NCBI GenBank assembly: GCA_036556695.1
Contig: DATBIY010000077.1
Span: forward strand, 1 to 64,000
Direction: 5' to 3'
DNA: 64,000 nucleotides
Origin: DASSCW01 sp036556695
Lineage (GTDB): Bacteria > Chloroflexota > Limnocylindria > QHBO01
The position numbers were made by a program, and so were the translations under genes. The notes beneath the pieces were generated by a model, which worked only from the letters and a program-made list of their open reading frames with translations, had not been told where the DNA came from and did no database searches. Below are positions 25,782 to 34,066 of the stretch, piece by piece (the stretch's first letter is position 1; each line of letters starts with the position of its first letter).

Positions 25782-27034
25782 TCGCCGGAGTTTAGGGTGA
25801 GCGTCGGACCGCTGCGCTCGGCGGCCGGTTCGAGCTCGAGGCCGATGCGCTCGGCCACGGCGCGCACGATGCGCTCCGAGCTTCCTGGCTCGTCGCGGTC
25901 CCGCTGCCGCTGGCGGATACGCCGCGCTGCGTCGCGCGCCTGGCGGTCGTCGCCGCGGGCGGATGCCGCCAGCGCTGGCAGCAGCGACTGCCACGTCTCG
26001 TGGTACGTCCCGCCGGTGAAGGCCTCGTAGGGCTCGTACAGCCCCAGCCCGCCGCGGTAGGCGGCCAGGTCTGGCGCGAAGAAATGGATGGGCCGATCGA
26101 GCAGCGCGTAATCCGACGCGGCGCTGGAGTAGTCGGTCAGCAGCGCATCGCCGACGCGCAGCAGGGCGTTGGGGTCGACGTCCCGCTGGTCGAGCAGCCG
26201 GATCCTGGGGTGCTCGGGCAGGCGCCCGCGAAACACGGCCTGATCGGCGTAGGGATGCGGCTTGATGGCCAGCAGCGCCGGCGTGCCGGCGAGGTGGCGG
26301 TCGAGGGCGTCGGCGTCGAGGGCCGGCAGCCAGCCGGCGTCGCCCTCGTCGCGCCAAGTGGGCAGCCACAGCACCACGTACGCGTCGGCGGGGAGTCCGA
26401 GACGCTGCCGCAGGTCCCTGCCACCCACCCGGTCCAGCGCCTCGGCACCAAGGATCACGTCGAAGCGCGGCGTTCCCAGCGCCACGACTTTGCGCTCCGG
26501 CGCAGCGAACGCCGTCTTGAACCGTTCCTTGCCCAGCTCGCCCTGGGCGATCACCAGGTCGACCTGGCCCAGGCGCCGCGCGACCAGCCAGCGGCGCAGG
26601 CGGGCAACCATGCGCCGCCGCCAGGACGATGCCCGCAGTTCCGGATCGTCCATGTCCAGCAGGATCTTCTTGTTCGGCATGCCGTGCCGCATGTCGACCA
26701 CGAAGGCGCCGCCCAGGTACGCGGCTTCCACGTCCTGGAAGCCGCTGGACAGGAAGGCGACCCGCGCCCGCGACTGGACATCGTGAGCCTCGGGGCTGCC
26801 GCGTCGGGCGACGCGCAGGCCGGCAGCCCGGGCGGCACCGGCCTCCGCGTCGCTGCGTGCGATCCACCAGGCCTCGATCTGCGGATGTGCGTGGGCCACG
26901 TGCTCCGCCAGGTAGCGCGAGTTGTCAGCGAAGCCCTTGACGCTGCCAAAAACCCAGGTGCGCGGGTCGCGATGACGGAGGTGCCCGAGGACGTAGCGCG
27001 CGGCGACTCGTCCGCGCCGCAGGGCATCAGCCAC
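25778..27034 (-). CDS. TagF-like CDP-glycerol glycerophosphotransferase
   Basis: A 418-residue GT-B protein of the CDP-glycerol:poly(glycerophosphate) transferase family. Typical pieces are VDMRHGMPNKKI (basic loop with the catalytic His), ALGTPRFDVIL, VVLWLPTWRDEG, LAIKPHPYAD (catalytic-type His) and DALLTDYSSAASDYALL with RPIHFFAPD, the strongest family marks. It would transfer glycerol phosphate (or a related polyol phosphate) onto the growing glycan. gpsA and tagD at 37.2-38.6 kb can make its CDP-glycerol donor. The GTG start overlaps the preceding gene by 8 bases. It is unusual in being flanked by sulfotransferases. Confidence 0.85.
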   Translation of the reverse strand: MADALRRGRVAARYVLGHLRHRDPRTWVFGSVKGFADNSRYLAEHVAHAHPQIEAWWIARSDAEAGAARAAGLRVARRGSPEAHDVQSRARVAFLSSGFQDVEAAYLGGAFVVDMRHGMPNKKILLDMDDPELRASSWRRRMVARLRRWLVARRLGQVDLVIAQGELGKERFKTAFAAPERKVVALGTPRFDVILGAEALDRVGGRDLRQRLGLPADAYVVLWLPTWRDEGDAGWLPALDADALDRHLAGTPALLAIKPHPYADQAVFRGRLPEHPRIRLLDQRDVDPNALLRVGDALLTDYSSAASDYALLDRPIHFFAPDLAAYRGGLGLYEPYEAFTGGTYHETWQSLLPALAASARGDDRQARDAARRIRQRQRDRDEPGSSERIVRAVAERIGLELEPAAERSGPTLTLNSGE

Positions 27035-27956
27035 CGGCGGCCACGCCTTCGGCCGCGGGCCTGTGTGGCACGCGCTGCTCTCGCCAGGCGGGCAGCGGGT
27101 GGAGCAACTCCTCCACGTAGCGGATGTCCGGCTCGAACAGCTCGGTCATGCGGCGCCAGACGTCCGGGGCCAGCTCCGGGTAGGCCGTGCGCCGCAGGTT
27201 CAGCAGATCCAGCCGTCCACGAACGTCGCGCGCCCTGTGGCGCAGGCCGGCTGGCAGGAAGGTCCAGCGCATGCGCTTCGTCCGGCGCAGCAGCCCGTGC
27301 ACCAGCGACGAGGCCGGCTTGCCATGCGGGTTGTACTCGCGGTGGTACTCGGCGTGGAAGCTGTCATCCACGCCAATGAAGCGGCAGACCTCGCGATAGG
27401 TGCGCGCCGGATCCGCCCGGAAGTCGTCGAAGGTGGCGACGTACACCCGCTCCGGCCCGAAGGCCTCGCGGTAGCGCTGCAGGTGCTCGGCATAGCGGCT
27501 GACATAGTCCAGGTAGCGCAGCTGCGGGTCGTCGTCCAGGATCGCCTCGAACGGCGGCAGGCGGTGGCCGTTCTTGCGGTAGTGCCAGTAGTGCGAGTAC
27601 GCGCGATCCACCGGCTGGCGCAGCACGAAGATGATGCGCAGCCCCGGAACGTGGCGCTCCATCAGCTCCGGCGCATCGCGGGCGCAGAGGTAGTGCGTGC
27701 TGGCCTCGCCGCGCGCCGCACGGCCCTCGCCGCCCTCGAACAGGCTTTCGTACCAGTCCATGCCGCGGGCATAGCTATCCGGGCGCGGCCGGCCCACGAT
27801 CCGCACCCCGGGCGCGGGCTCGCTCACCTCGCGGGTGAAGAAGTGCGGCTCCTTGAAGGCGGTCATGAACACGTCCGGGTGCTCGCGCAGCATGCCCCAC
27901 AGGGCGGTGGTCCCCGATTTCGGCGCGCCACCGATGACGAAGGTCGGAAGGGTCAC
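27027..27956 (-). CDS. Sulfotransferase 3 (divergent type)
   Basis: A 309-residue sulfotransferase less like the other three and closer in layout to heparan-sulfate/NodH-like enzymes: GAPKSGTTALWGML (PAPS loop from Gly10), LRQPVDRAYSHYWHY (3'-phosphate strand with the RxYSxY pattern) and the YNPHGKPASSL region. The GTG start follows the flippase gene by 32 bases. Its last 8 bases overlap the TagF-like gene. As the first sulfotransferase after the flippase it probably uses a different acceptor from the duplicated set. No signal peptide. Confidence 0.88.
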   Translation of the reverse strand: MTLPTFVIGGAPKSGTTALWGMLREHPDVFMTAFKEPHFFTREVSEPAPGVRIVGRPRPDSYARGMDWYESLFEGGEGRAARGEASTHYLCARDAPELMERHVPGLRIIFVLRQPVDRAYSHYWHYRKNGHRLPPFEAILDDDPQLRYLDYVSRYAEHLQRYREAFGPERVYVATFDDFRADPARTYREVCRFIGVDDSFHAEYHREYNPHGKPASSLVHGLLRRTKRMRWTFLPAGLRHRARDVRGRLDLLNLRRTAYPELAPDVWRRMTELFEPDIRYVEELLHPLPAWREQRVPHRPAAEGVAAGG

Positions 27957-27988
27957 CCGGCCATCTTAGGGCGAGCGCTGAGATGGCC

Positions 27989-29572
27989 TCAGATGTCCTC
28001 GTCCAGGCCGGCCGACAGGCCCGGGTCCGGCTCCGGGCCGGCGTCTGGCGCCCCACCGCGCTTGCGACGGCCGCCACGCCGAAAGACCTCGGAGAGCAGG
28101 GCCAGCACGTCGTGGACCAGGCGCCGTTCGACCAGCCAGATGACTAGCACATAGGTAGCCCCGCCGGCGATCACCTCCGCCGCCAGCAGCAGGCTCAGCG
28201 AGCCGTGACCGGCGAGCAGGAGCTTGACCAGCAGGACGACCGCGGCCATCGCAGCGGTGGCGATGGCCACGCCCTGCAGCCGGCCCAGGTACTCACCGAT
28301 CGGGATCTGGCCGTATCGGCTCATCCAGGACAGGTTGAGCGGCAGGAGCAGGTAGCCGCGCAGCACGAAGGCAGCCGCCACGGCCAGGATGCCGAACCAC
28401 ACCGCGATCAGGAAGCCGGCCACGTTGGTCACGGTGGTGATGAAGCGGAAGCGCAGCACCACACCCGGCTGGCCGATGGCGTTCAGGTAGGCGCCGCTGA
28501 AGGCCTGCAGCGTCAGCACCGGGCCGATCAGGAACAGCACCGCCGCCACCGGGCCGCTATCGGTCCAGGTCCGCCCGAAGACGAGGATGGTCATCTCGGG
28601 AGCAACCAACGCCAGACCGATGTAGCCCGGCAGGATGAACGCGCCGGCCACGCGCGTGACCTGGAAGTAGCTGCGCCGCATGCGCGGAACGTCGCCCTGC
28701 AGGCGCGAGAAGGCCGGGAAAGCCACGCGCCGCGCCACGTTGATGAGCAGGTTCTGGGTGACTGTCAGCACCCGGTAGCCGACGGAGTACAGCCCCAGCG
28801 GCGTGAAGCCCAGCACGACCCCGATGAGCAGGTTGTCGACGTTGCGCGACAGGAAGTTGAGGACGTCGGAGCCGACCACCTTGAGACCGAACGCGGATAG
28901 CTCGCGAAAATCGGCGAACGAGGCCTGGATGCTCGGGCGCCAGGGACTGGCTCGCCACAGGACCAGCAGCGAGACCACCGCGGTGACCAGCTGCTGCGCC
29001 ACCAGCGCCCAGGCGCCGGCCCCGTACAGGGCCAGCCCCACGCCGGCGATGCCGCCCGCCGCGGTGGAGATGAGGGCACGCATCGCCAGCTCGCGGAACC
29101 GGAACTCGCGCCGCAGGATGGCGATCTGGATGCTGCTGCCGGCTGCCGGCAGGAAGCTGAAGCTCAGTGCCTGCAGGACGGCGGTCAGCGCCGCCTGCTG
29201 CTTCGGCTCGGCAACCACCAGTGCGACCGGGGCCGCGAGCAGGATGCCGGCGAGGGTGAGCACCACGCCCGTGGCCACGGCCGCCCAGAAGGCGGTGTTC
29301 AGCTGGCTGGGGGAGATCGTCTGCTTCTGGATGAGCGCGTCGCCCAGCCCCTGGTCGACGATGAGCTGAAAGAGGAGGATGAAGGTCGCGGCCAGCGCCA
29401 CCAGCCCGAAGTCATCCGGCGTCAGCAGCCGCGCCAGCAGCACGAAGACGAGCAGGTTGAGCAGCTGGCGTCCCCAGGTGTCGACGATGGTCCAGGTCAG
29501 GCCTCGGGCGACATGCCCGCGCAGGCCCCTCGTCTCCTCGCCGTGCACCGACGGCAGCCACGGGTCGCCCAA
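27989..29572 (-). CDS. Wzx-type polysaccharide flippase
   Basis: A 527-residue MOP-superfamily exporter (WzxC-like) with about 12-14 membrane helices. The N-terminus has the typical amphipathic GLTWTIVDTWGRQLLNLLVF start and LLTPDDFGLVALA. It flips undecaprenol-linked repeat units to the outer face. TTG 29572 is chosen because GAGGAGAG lies just upstream. It heads the seven-gene sulfotransferase operon. The last 35 residues form a basic, then acidic cytoplasmic tail. It is divergent from sulfotransferase 4 across 70 bp. Confidence 0.9.
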   Translation of the reverse strand: MGDPWLPSVHGEETRGLRGHVARGLTWTIVDTWGRQLLNLLVFVLLARLLTPDDFGLVALAATFILLFQLIVDQGLGDALIQKQTISPSQLNTAFWAAVATGVVLTLAGILLAAPVALVVAEPKQQAALTAVLQALSFSFLPAAGSSIQIAILRREFRFRELAMRALISTAAGGIAGVGLALYGAGAWALVAQQLVTAVVSLLVLWRASPWRPSIQASFADFRELSAFGLKVVGSDVLNFLSRNVDNLLIGVVLGFTPLGLYSVGYRVLTVTQNLLINVARRVAFPAFSRLQGDVPRMRRSYFQVTRVAGAFILPGYIGLALVAPEMTILVFGRTWTDSGPVAAVLFLIGPVLTLQAFSGAYLNAIGQPGVVLRFRFITTVTNVAGFLIAVWFGILAVAAAFVLRGYLLLPLNLSWMSRYGQIPIGEYLGRLQGVAIATAAMAAVVLLVKLLLAGHGSLSLLLAAEVIAGGATYVLVIWLVERRLVHDVLALLSEVFRRGGRRKRGGAPDAGPEPDPGLSAGLDEDI

Positions 29573-29613
29573 GCGCTCTCCTCGTCGGATGAAGTCGGGT
29601 TGGAGTGTAGCCG

Positions 29614-29619
29614 CGAGGG
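29614..29619 (-). promoter_or_regulatory. -10 box of the sulfotransferase operon
   Basis: TACACT on the minus strand, 41 bases before TTG 29572. The leader of about 35 nt contains the GAGGAGAG ribosome site. Confidence 0.45.
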
Positions 29620-29627
29620 AGCGACGC

Positions 29628-29633
29628 TAGGCT
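29628..29633 (+). promoter_or_regulatory. -10 box of sulfotransferase 4
   Basis: TAGGCT, nine bases before ATG 29643, so leaderless or nearly so. It lies 8 bases from the divergent operon's -10 box. Confidence 0.45.
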
Positions 29634-29642
29634 TGCCGCTGC

Positions 29643-30578
29643 ATGACCAGCGACCGCTTTCCGGACTTCTTCATCGTCGGCGCCTTCAAGAGCGGCACCA
29701 CCGCGCTGTACGAGTACCTGCGCCCGCACCCGCAGGTGTTCATGCCGTTCCACAAGGAGCCGCTCTATTTCGGCGACGACCTGACTCGGCGTTACGGGCG
29801 CATGACGCGGGAGCAGTACCTCGACCTCTTCCGGGCTGCGCGGCCCGACCAGCGGGTGGGCGAGGCATCGGCCTGGTACCTGTACTCGCGCTCGGCGGCG
29901 CGGGAGATCGCCGCCGCCTCGCCGGGCGCACAGATCGTGGTGATGCTGCGCAACCCGGTGGACGTCATGTACGCCGAGCACAGCCAGCTGATCTTCAACG
30001 TGGAGGAGGACATCCACGCCTTCGCCGAGGCGCTGGAGGCGGAGCCGGCGCGCCGCCGGGGCGAGCGCATGCCACCCGGGCCGCTGCGACCGGAGACGCT
30101 GTACTACCGCGAGAGCGTGCGCTTCGCCGAGCAGCTGGAGCGCTACTTCGACACCTTCGGCCACGAACGGGTCCATGTCATCGTCTACGAGGACTTCCGC
30201 GATGACACGCCGGGCACGTATCGGGCACTGCTCGAGTTCTTGGGCGTGGATCCCGGCTTCGTGCCCGACTTCGCGATCCGCAACCCGAACAAGAGCGTGC
30301 GCTCGTCGCTGCTCCAGCGCCTGACCTACCAGCCTCCCGGACCCCTGCTGCGGCTGGTCCCGGTGCTGCGGCGCTTCCCGCTGGTCCACCGGCTGCGGGA
30401 CATGGTGCTGCGGCTGAACAGCTCACCGGCCCCGCGCCGGGCGATGGACCCGGACCTGCGCAGGCGCCTGACCCATGAGCTGCGGCCGGAGGTCGAGCGG
30501 CTGGGCACGCTCATCGGCCGCGACCTGTCGGCATGGACCGCGGTCGGGGACCCGGCCGGAGACCCGCCTGCGGCGTGA
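29643..30578 (+). CDS. Sulfotransferase 4
   Basis: A 311-residue paralogue of sulfotransferases 1 and 2. The PAPS loop reads GAFKSGTTALYEYL: the usual Pro before Lys16 is Phe15, while the Lys/Gly/Thr contacts are kept. The 3'-phosphate strand is VVMLRNPVDVMYAEHSQL. It ends GRDLSAWTAV. It is transcribed away from the other three, followed after 67 bases by the nucleotide-sugar dehydrogenase. The opposite orientation but close similarity suggests duplication with inversion. It is cytoplasmic, with no signal. Confidence 0.88.
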   Translation: MTSDRFPDFFIVGAFKSGTTALYEYLRPHPQVFMPFHKEPLYFGDDLTRRYGRMTREQYLDLFRAARPDQRVGEASAWYLYSRSAAREIAAASPGAQIVVMLRNPVDVMYAEHSQLIFNVEEDIHAFAEALEAEPARRRGERMPPGPLRPETLYYRESVRFAEQLERYFDTFGHERVHVIVYEDFRDDTPGTYRALLEFLGVDPGFVPDFAIRNPNKSVRSSLLQRLTYQPPGPLLRLVPVLRRFPLVHRLRDMVLRLNSSPAPRRAMDPDLRRRLTHELRPEVERLGTLIGRDLSAWTAVGDPAGDPPAA

Positions 30579-30594
30579 CCTGTGGCGATTCGTG

Positions 30595-30600
30595 TACGGT
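30595..30600 (+). promoter_or_regulatory. -10 box before nucleotide-sugar dehydrogenase
   Basis: TACGGT gives a leader of about 40 nt that ends in GGGAG five bases before GTG 30646. Confidence 0.35.
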
Positions 30601-30645
30601 GTGCGGCGCGCTCGAACAGCGCGTGATCAACAGCAGGGAGACGGC

Positions 30646-31959
30646 GTGCAGGTAGCCATCATCGGACTCGGATATGTCGGGGCGACCACTGCGGCCTGCC
30701 TGGCCGACCTGGGCCGCCAGGTGGTCGGCGTCGACACTGACGCCACCAAGGCCCAGGCGATTGCCGCCGGCCGCTCACCAATCGCCGAGCCGGGGCTGGA
30801 CGACCTGCTGGCCAAGGGGGTGGCGGCCGGGCGCATCCGGGTCGCGGGCCTTGCCGAGGCGGTGGCCGACGCGGACCTGATCATGATCGCGGTGGGCACG
30901 CCCTCCGCCCCGTCCGGGGCGCTCGACCTGACGGCCGTGCAGCGCGTGGCCGAGCAGATCGGTGCGGCGCTGCCGCGCGACGACCGCTTCCGGACGGTGG
31001 TCGTGCGCAGCACAGTCCTGCCCGGCACCACCGAGGAGATGGTCCAGCGCGCCCTCGAAGACGGGTCGTCTATGCGCGCCGGCACCGACTTCGGGCTGGC
31101 CATGAACCCCGAGTTCCTGCGCGAGGGGACCAGCATCCGCGACTTCCACGAGGCCTCGCGCACCGTCATCGGCGCCAACGACGATCGCTCCGCCAGCCGG
31201 GTGCGCGACGCCTACGAAGGCCTCGCCTCGCCGTTCGAGGTGGTGCCAATCCGCACGGCCGAGATGGTGAAGTACACCGACAACGCATTCCACGCCACGA
31301 AGATCGCCTTCGCCAACGAGATCGCCTCCTTCGCGCGGGCCAACGGCGTGGACGGTCGCGACGTCATGCGGCTGATGATGGCCGACGATCGGCTCAACAT
31401 CTCGACCGCCTACCTGCGCCCCGGCTACTCCTTCGGCGGCTCGTGCCTGCCCAAGGATCTGCGGGCCATCACGGACCGCGCGCGGAAGTCGGATATCGAC
31501 CTGCCGCTGCTCAACGCCGCGATCACCAGCAACGCGGCGCACTTCGAGCGCGGGGTGCGGCTGGTCGAGGCGGCAGGCAGCCGCGACGTGGCAATCCTGG
31601 GGCTGTCGTTCAAGTCGTCGACCGACGACCTGCGCGAGTCGCCGGCGGTGGCGCTGGCCGAGCGCCTCATCGGCAAGGGTTGCCGCGTCACCATCTACGA
31701 CCCGGACGTCGACCCGGCGCTGCTGCGCGGCGCGAACCGCGCCTTCATGGAGCAGCACCTGCCGCACCTGGTGCAGCTGCTGTGCTCGTCGCTGGCTGAG
31801 GCCGTGACACCGGCGGGCACGGTGGTCGTCACTAAGCACTGGCCGGCGCTGGAGGAACTGGCAGGCCTGCTGCGTGACGAGCAGCGCATCGTGGACCTCG
31901 TCGGCGTGCCGGCGCTGCAGTCGCTCGGCGCGCATCGCTACGCCGGCATCGGCTGGTGA
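30646..31959 (+). CDS. Nucleotide-sugar 6-dehydrogenase, GDP-mannose type
   Basis: A 437-residue NAD-dependent dehydrogenase that oxidises C6 of a nucleotide sugar to the uronic acid. Seen: IGLGYVGATTAACLA (NAD), VRSTVLPGTT, MNPEFLREGTSIRDF, EMVKYTDNAFHATKIAFANE, and the catalytic Cys in RPGYSFGGSCLPKDLRA, where CLPKD and the preceding YLRPG resemble AlgD (436 residues) more than UDP-glucose enzymes (CFPKD). The product would be an acidic sugar such as mannuronate, matching an anionic polymer. GTG 30646 follows GGGAG by five bases; upstream frame extension is spurious. The exact sugar is uncertain. Confidence 0.88.
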   Translation: MQVAIIGLGYVGATTAACLADLGRQVVGVDTDATKAQAIAAGRSPIAEPGLDDLLAKGVAAGRIRVAGLAEAVADADLIMIAVGTPSAPSGALDLTAVQRVAEQIGAALPRDDRFRTVVVRSTVLPGTTEEMVQRALEDGSSMRAGTDFGLAMNPEFLREGTSIRDFHEASRTVIGANDDRSASRVRDAYEGLASPFEVVPIRTAEMVKYTDNAFHATKIAFANEIASFARANGVDGRDVMRLMMADDRLNISTAYLRPGYSFGGSCLPKDLRAITDRARKSDIDLPLLNAAITSNAAHFERGVRLVEAAGSRDVAILGLSFKSSTDDLRESPAVALAERLIGKGCRVTIYDPDVDPALLRGANRAFMEQHLPHLVQLLCSSLAEAVTPAGTVVVTKHWPALEELAGLLRDEQRIVDLVGVPALQSLGAHRYAGIGW

Positions 31960-31975
31960 GGGTCGCGCCGGCACG

Positions 31976-34066
31976 TTGAGCGCTCCCCATTCTGCTCCTC
32001 CGGTCGAGGAGTCGGCCTGGGACACGGCGGTCTCGACGGTCGGTCGCGACCACTTTCGCCCTGACATCGAGGGGCTGCGCGCGGTCGCCATCCTGGCAGT
32101 GCTGGCGTACCACGCCCGCATCCCGATCCTTGGTGGCGGCTTCGTGGGGGTCGATGTCTTCTTCGTCATCTCCGGCTTCCTGATCACCGGACTGCTGCTG
32201 CGCGAGCTGCGCAGCAGTGGCACCATCGACCTGGGCCAGTTCTACGGGCGACGCGCCCGGCGGCTGCTGCCCGCCGCGCTGGTGGTCATCGCCGTCACCT
32301 TGCTGGTGTCGCGCTTCCTGCTCACCCCGGTGCAGTTCTCCGAGGTGGCGGCCGACGGGGCGGCGGCCTCGCTCTACGTCTCGAACTACCGCTACGCGAT
32401 CATCGCCACCGACTACTTCGCGGTCGACGTTGCGCCGTCGCCGCTGCTGCACTACTGGTCGCTTGGCGTCGAGGAGCAGTTCTACCTGTTCTGGCCGGTG
32501 CTCATCCTGCTCATCGGGCGGGCCTGGTCGCCGCGTCGCCTGTGGCCGGTGATCGCCGTGATCTCGATCGCCTCGCTGGCCCTGTCGGTCGCCATCACCG
32601 GCTTCCAGGCGCCATGGGCCTTCTACTCGCTGCCGACGCGAGCCTGGCAGCTGGGCCTGGGTGCGCTGATCGCGCTCGGGGTGCTGGCCGTGCCTGCCCG
32701 CTGGCCGACCGTCGCGGCCACGGGCATCGGCGCGCTGGGCGGGCTGCTCATCGGCGCCGCGGTGGTGCTGATCGACGACTCGACGCCCTATCCGGGCGTC
32801 GCGGCCGTGCTGCCGGCCGCCGGCGCGGCCCTGCTGATCATGGCCGGCGAGCGCCCCGCGACGCTCGGCGCGCGGCTGCTGGCCACCAGCGTTCCGCGCT
32901 GGTTCGGCCGCATCTCGTACTCGCTCTATCTTTGGCACTGGCCGATCCTGATCCTCGGCCCGCTGCTCATCGGTCGAGACGGGATCCGCACGCGAATCGC
33001 CCTGGCGATCCTGTCGGTCGGCGTGGCGGCGCTGAGCACCCACTTCATCGAGTCTCCCTTCCGGTCGCAGCTCGCAGCGCGCTTCGGCAACCTGCGGACG
33101 CTGGGCGTGTCGGGCGCGCTGTCGCTGTCGATCGCCGTCGTGGCACTGGCGGTATCGGGCCTGTTCGGCCCGTCCACCATCGGCCGGCCGCTGCCGACCA
33201 TGCCCCCGTCCGGGCCGAACCGTCCGCCACTGCCGCAACCCGTGCTGACGGGGCCGGTGCCGGCGGACCTTCAGCCGTCGCTGCTCGAGGCGCACGACGA
33301 CCGCGGGCCGCTGGGGCCGGACGACTGTCAGACCACCATCACCGAATCAGCGCTCCGCGACTGCGTGTACGGCAACGAGGCGTCCGACACCACGGTCGTC
33401 GTCTTCGGCGATTCGCACGGCGCCATGTGGATGCCGGCGGTCCAGGCCATCGGCGAGGAGCGGGACTGGCGCATCGTCCCGCTTGTCAAGTTCGGCTGCC
33501 CGCCGGTGATGGTCACGGTCTGGCATCGCAGCCTGGAGCGGGCGCTGCCCGAATGCGACGCATGGCGCCAGCTGGCGCTGGACCGCATCGCCGAGCTCAA
33601 GCCGGAGATCGTCTTCGTCGTCACCTCGCGAAACCATGCGCTGGCCGATGAGAGCGGCAACCTGCTGACGGGAGGCAAGGCGGCCCGCTGGCGGGCCGGG
33701 ATGGTGGACATTCTGCGTGCGGTGCGGGAGCGCAGCGAGCGCACGATCCTCATCGGCGACAATCCGCACCTGCTGCACGGCCAGCTGCCCTGCCTGGAGA
33801 CCACCAGCCGCATCGAGGATTGCCTTGCCACCCGGGACGAGCTGTTCAACGAGCGGAATGCCGCGGTCGAGCGGGCGGCCGCGCAGGAGGCGGGGGCCGA
33901 GCTGGTGCCTACCGTGGACTGGATCTGTCCCGACGGCACGCCGGAAGGCACCTGCGCCCTGGTGATGGACCACTACCTGGTCTTCCGCGACCGCGGACAC
34001 CTCACCGCCACGATCACGACCGTGCTCGCCCCGCAGCTGCGCTGGGCGATCGATCACCCGCAATGA
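31976..34066 (+). CDS. OafA-type acyltransferase with SGNH domain (1)
   Basis: A 696-residue two-domain O-acyltransferase. The membrane acyltransferase-3 domain (about 30-400) opens with FRPDIEGLRAVAILAVLAYH and has FFVISGFLITGLLL, RRARRLLPAAL and the SLGVEEQFYLFWP segment. The C-terminal SGNH domain has VFGDSHGAMW (Ser nucleophile) and DRGHLT (Asp/His). It moves acetyl or similar groups onto outer-face glycans. TTG 31976 is the best in-frame start after the upstream stop, though its ribosome site is weak. The stop overlaps the next ATG as ATGA. Confidence 0.87.
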   Translation: MSAPHSAPPVEESAWDTAVSTVGRDHFRPDIEGLRAVAILAVLAYHARIPILGGGFVGVDVFFVISGFLITGLLLRELRSSGTIDLGQFYGRRARRLLPAALVVIAVTLLVSRFLLTPVQFSEVAADGAAASLYVSNYRYAIIATDYFAVDVAPSPLLHYWSLGVEEQFYLFWPVLILLIGRAWSPRRLWPVIAVISIASLALSVAITGFQAPWAFYSLPTRAWQLGLGALIALGVLAVPARWPTVAATGIGALGGLLIGAAVVLIDDSTPYPGVAAVLPAAGAALLIMAGERPATLGARLLATSVPRWFGRISYSLYLWHWPILILGPLLIGRDGIRTRIALAILSVGVAALSTHFIESPFRSQLAARFGNLRTLGVSGALSLSIAVVALAVSGLFGPSTIGRPLPTMPPSGPNRPPLPQPVLTGPVPADLQPSLLEAHDDRGPLGPDDCQTTITESALRDCVYGNEASDTTVVVFGDSHGAMWMPAVQAIGEERDWRIVPLVKFGCPPVMVTVWHRSLERALPECDAWRQLALDRIAELKPEIVFVVTSRNHALADESGNLLTGGKAARWRAGMVDILRAVRERSERTILIGDNPHLLHGQLPCLETTSRIEDCLATRDELFNERNAAVERAAAQEAGAELVPTVDWICPDGTPEGTCALVMDHYLVFRDRGHLTATITTVLAPQLRWAIDHPQ

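Noticed and set aside
24882..29572. Recent horizontal transfer of the sulfotransferase cluster
   Set aside because: Base composition, start-codon habits and promoter style match the surrounding genes; no mobile element borders it. Older transfer cannot be excluded.
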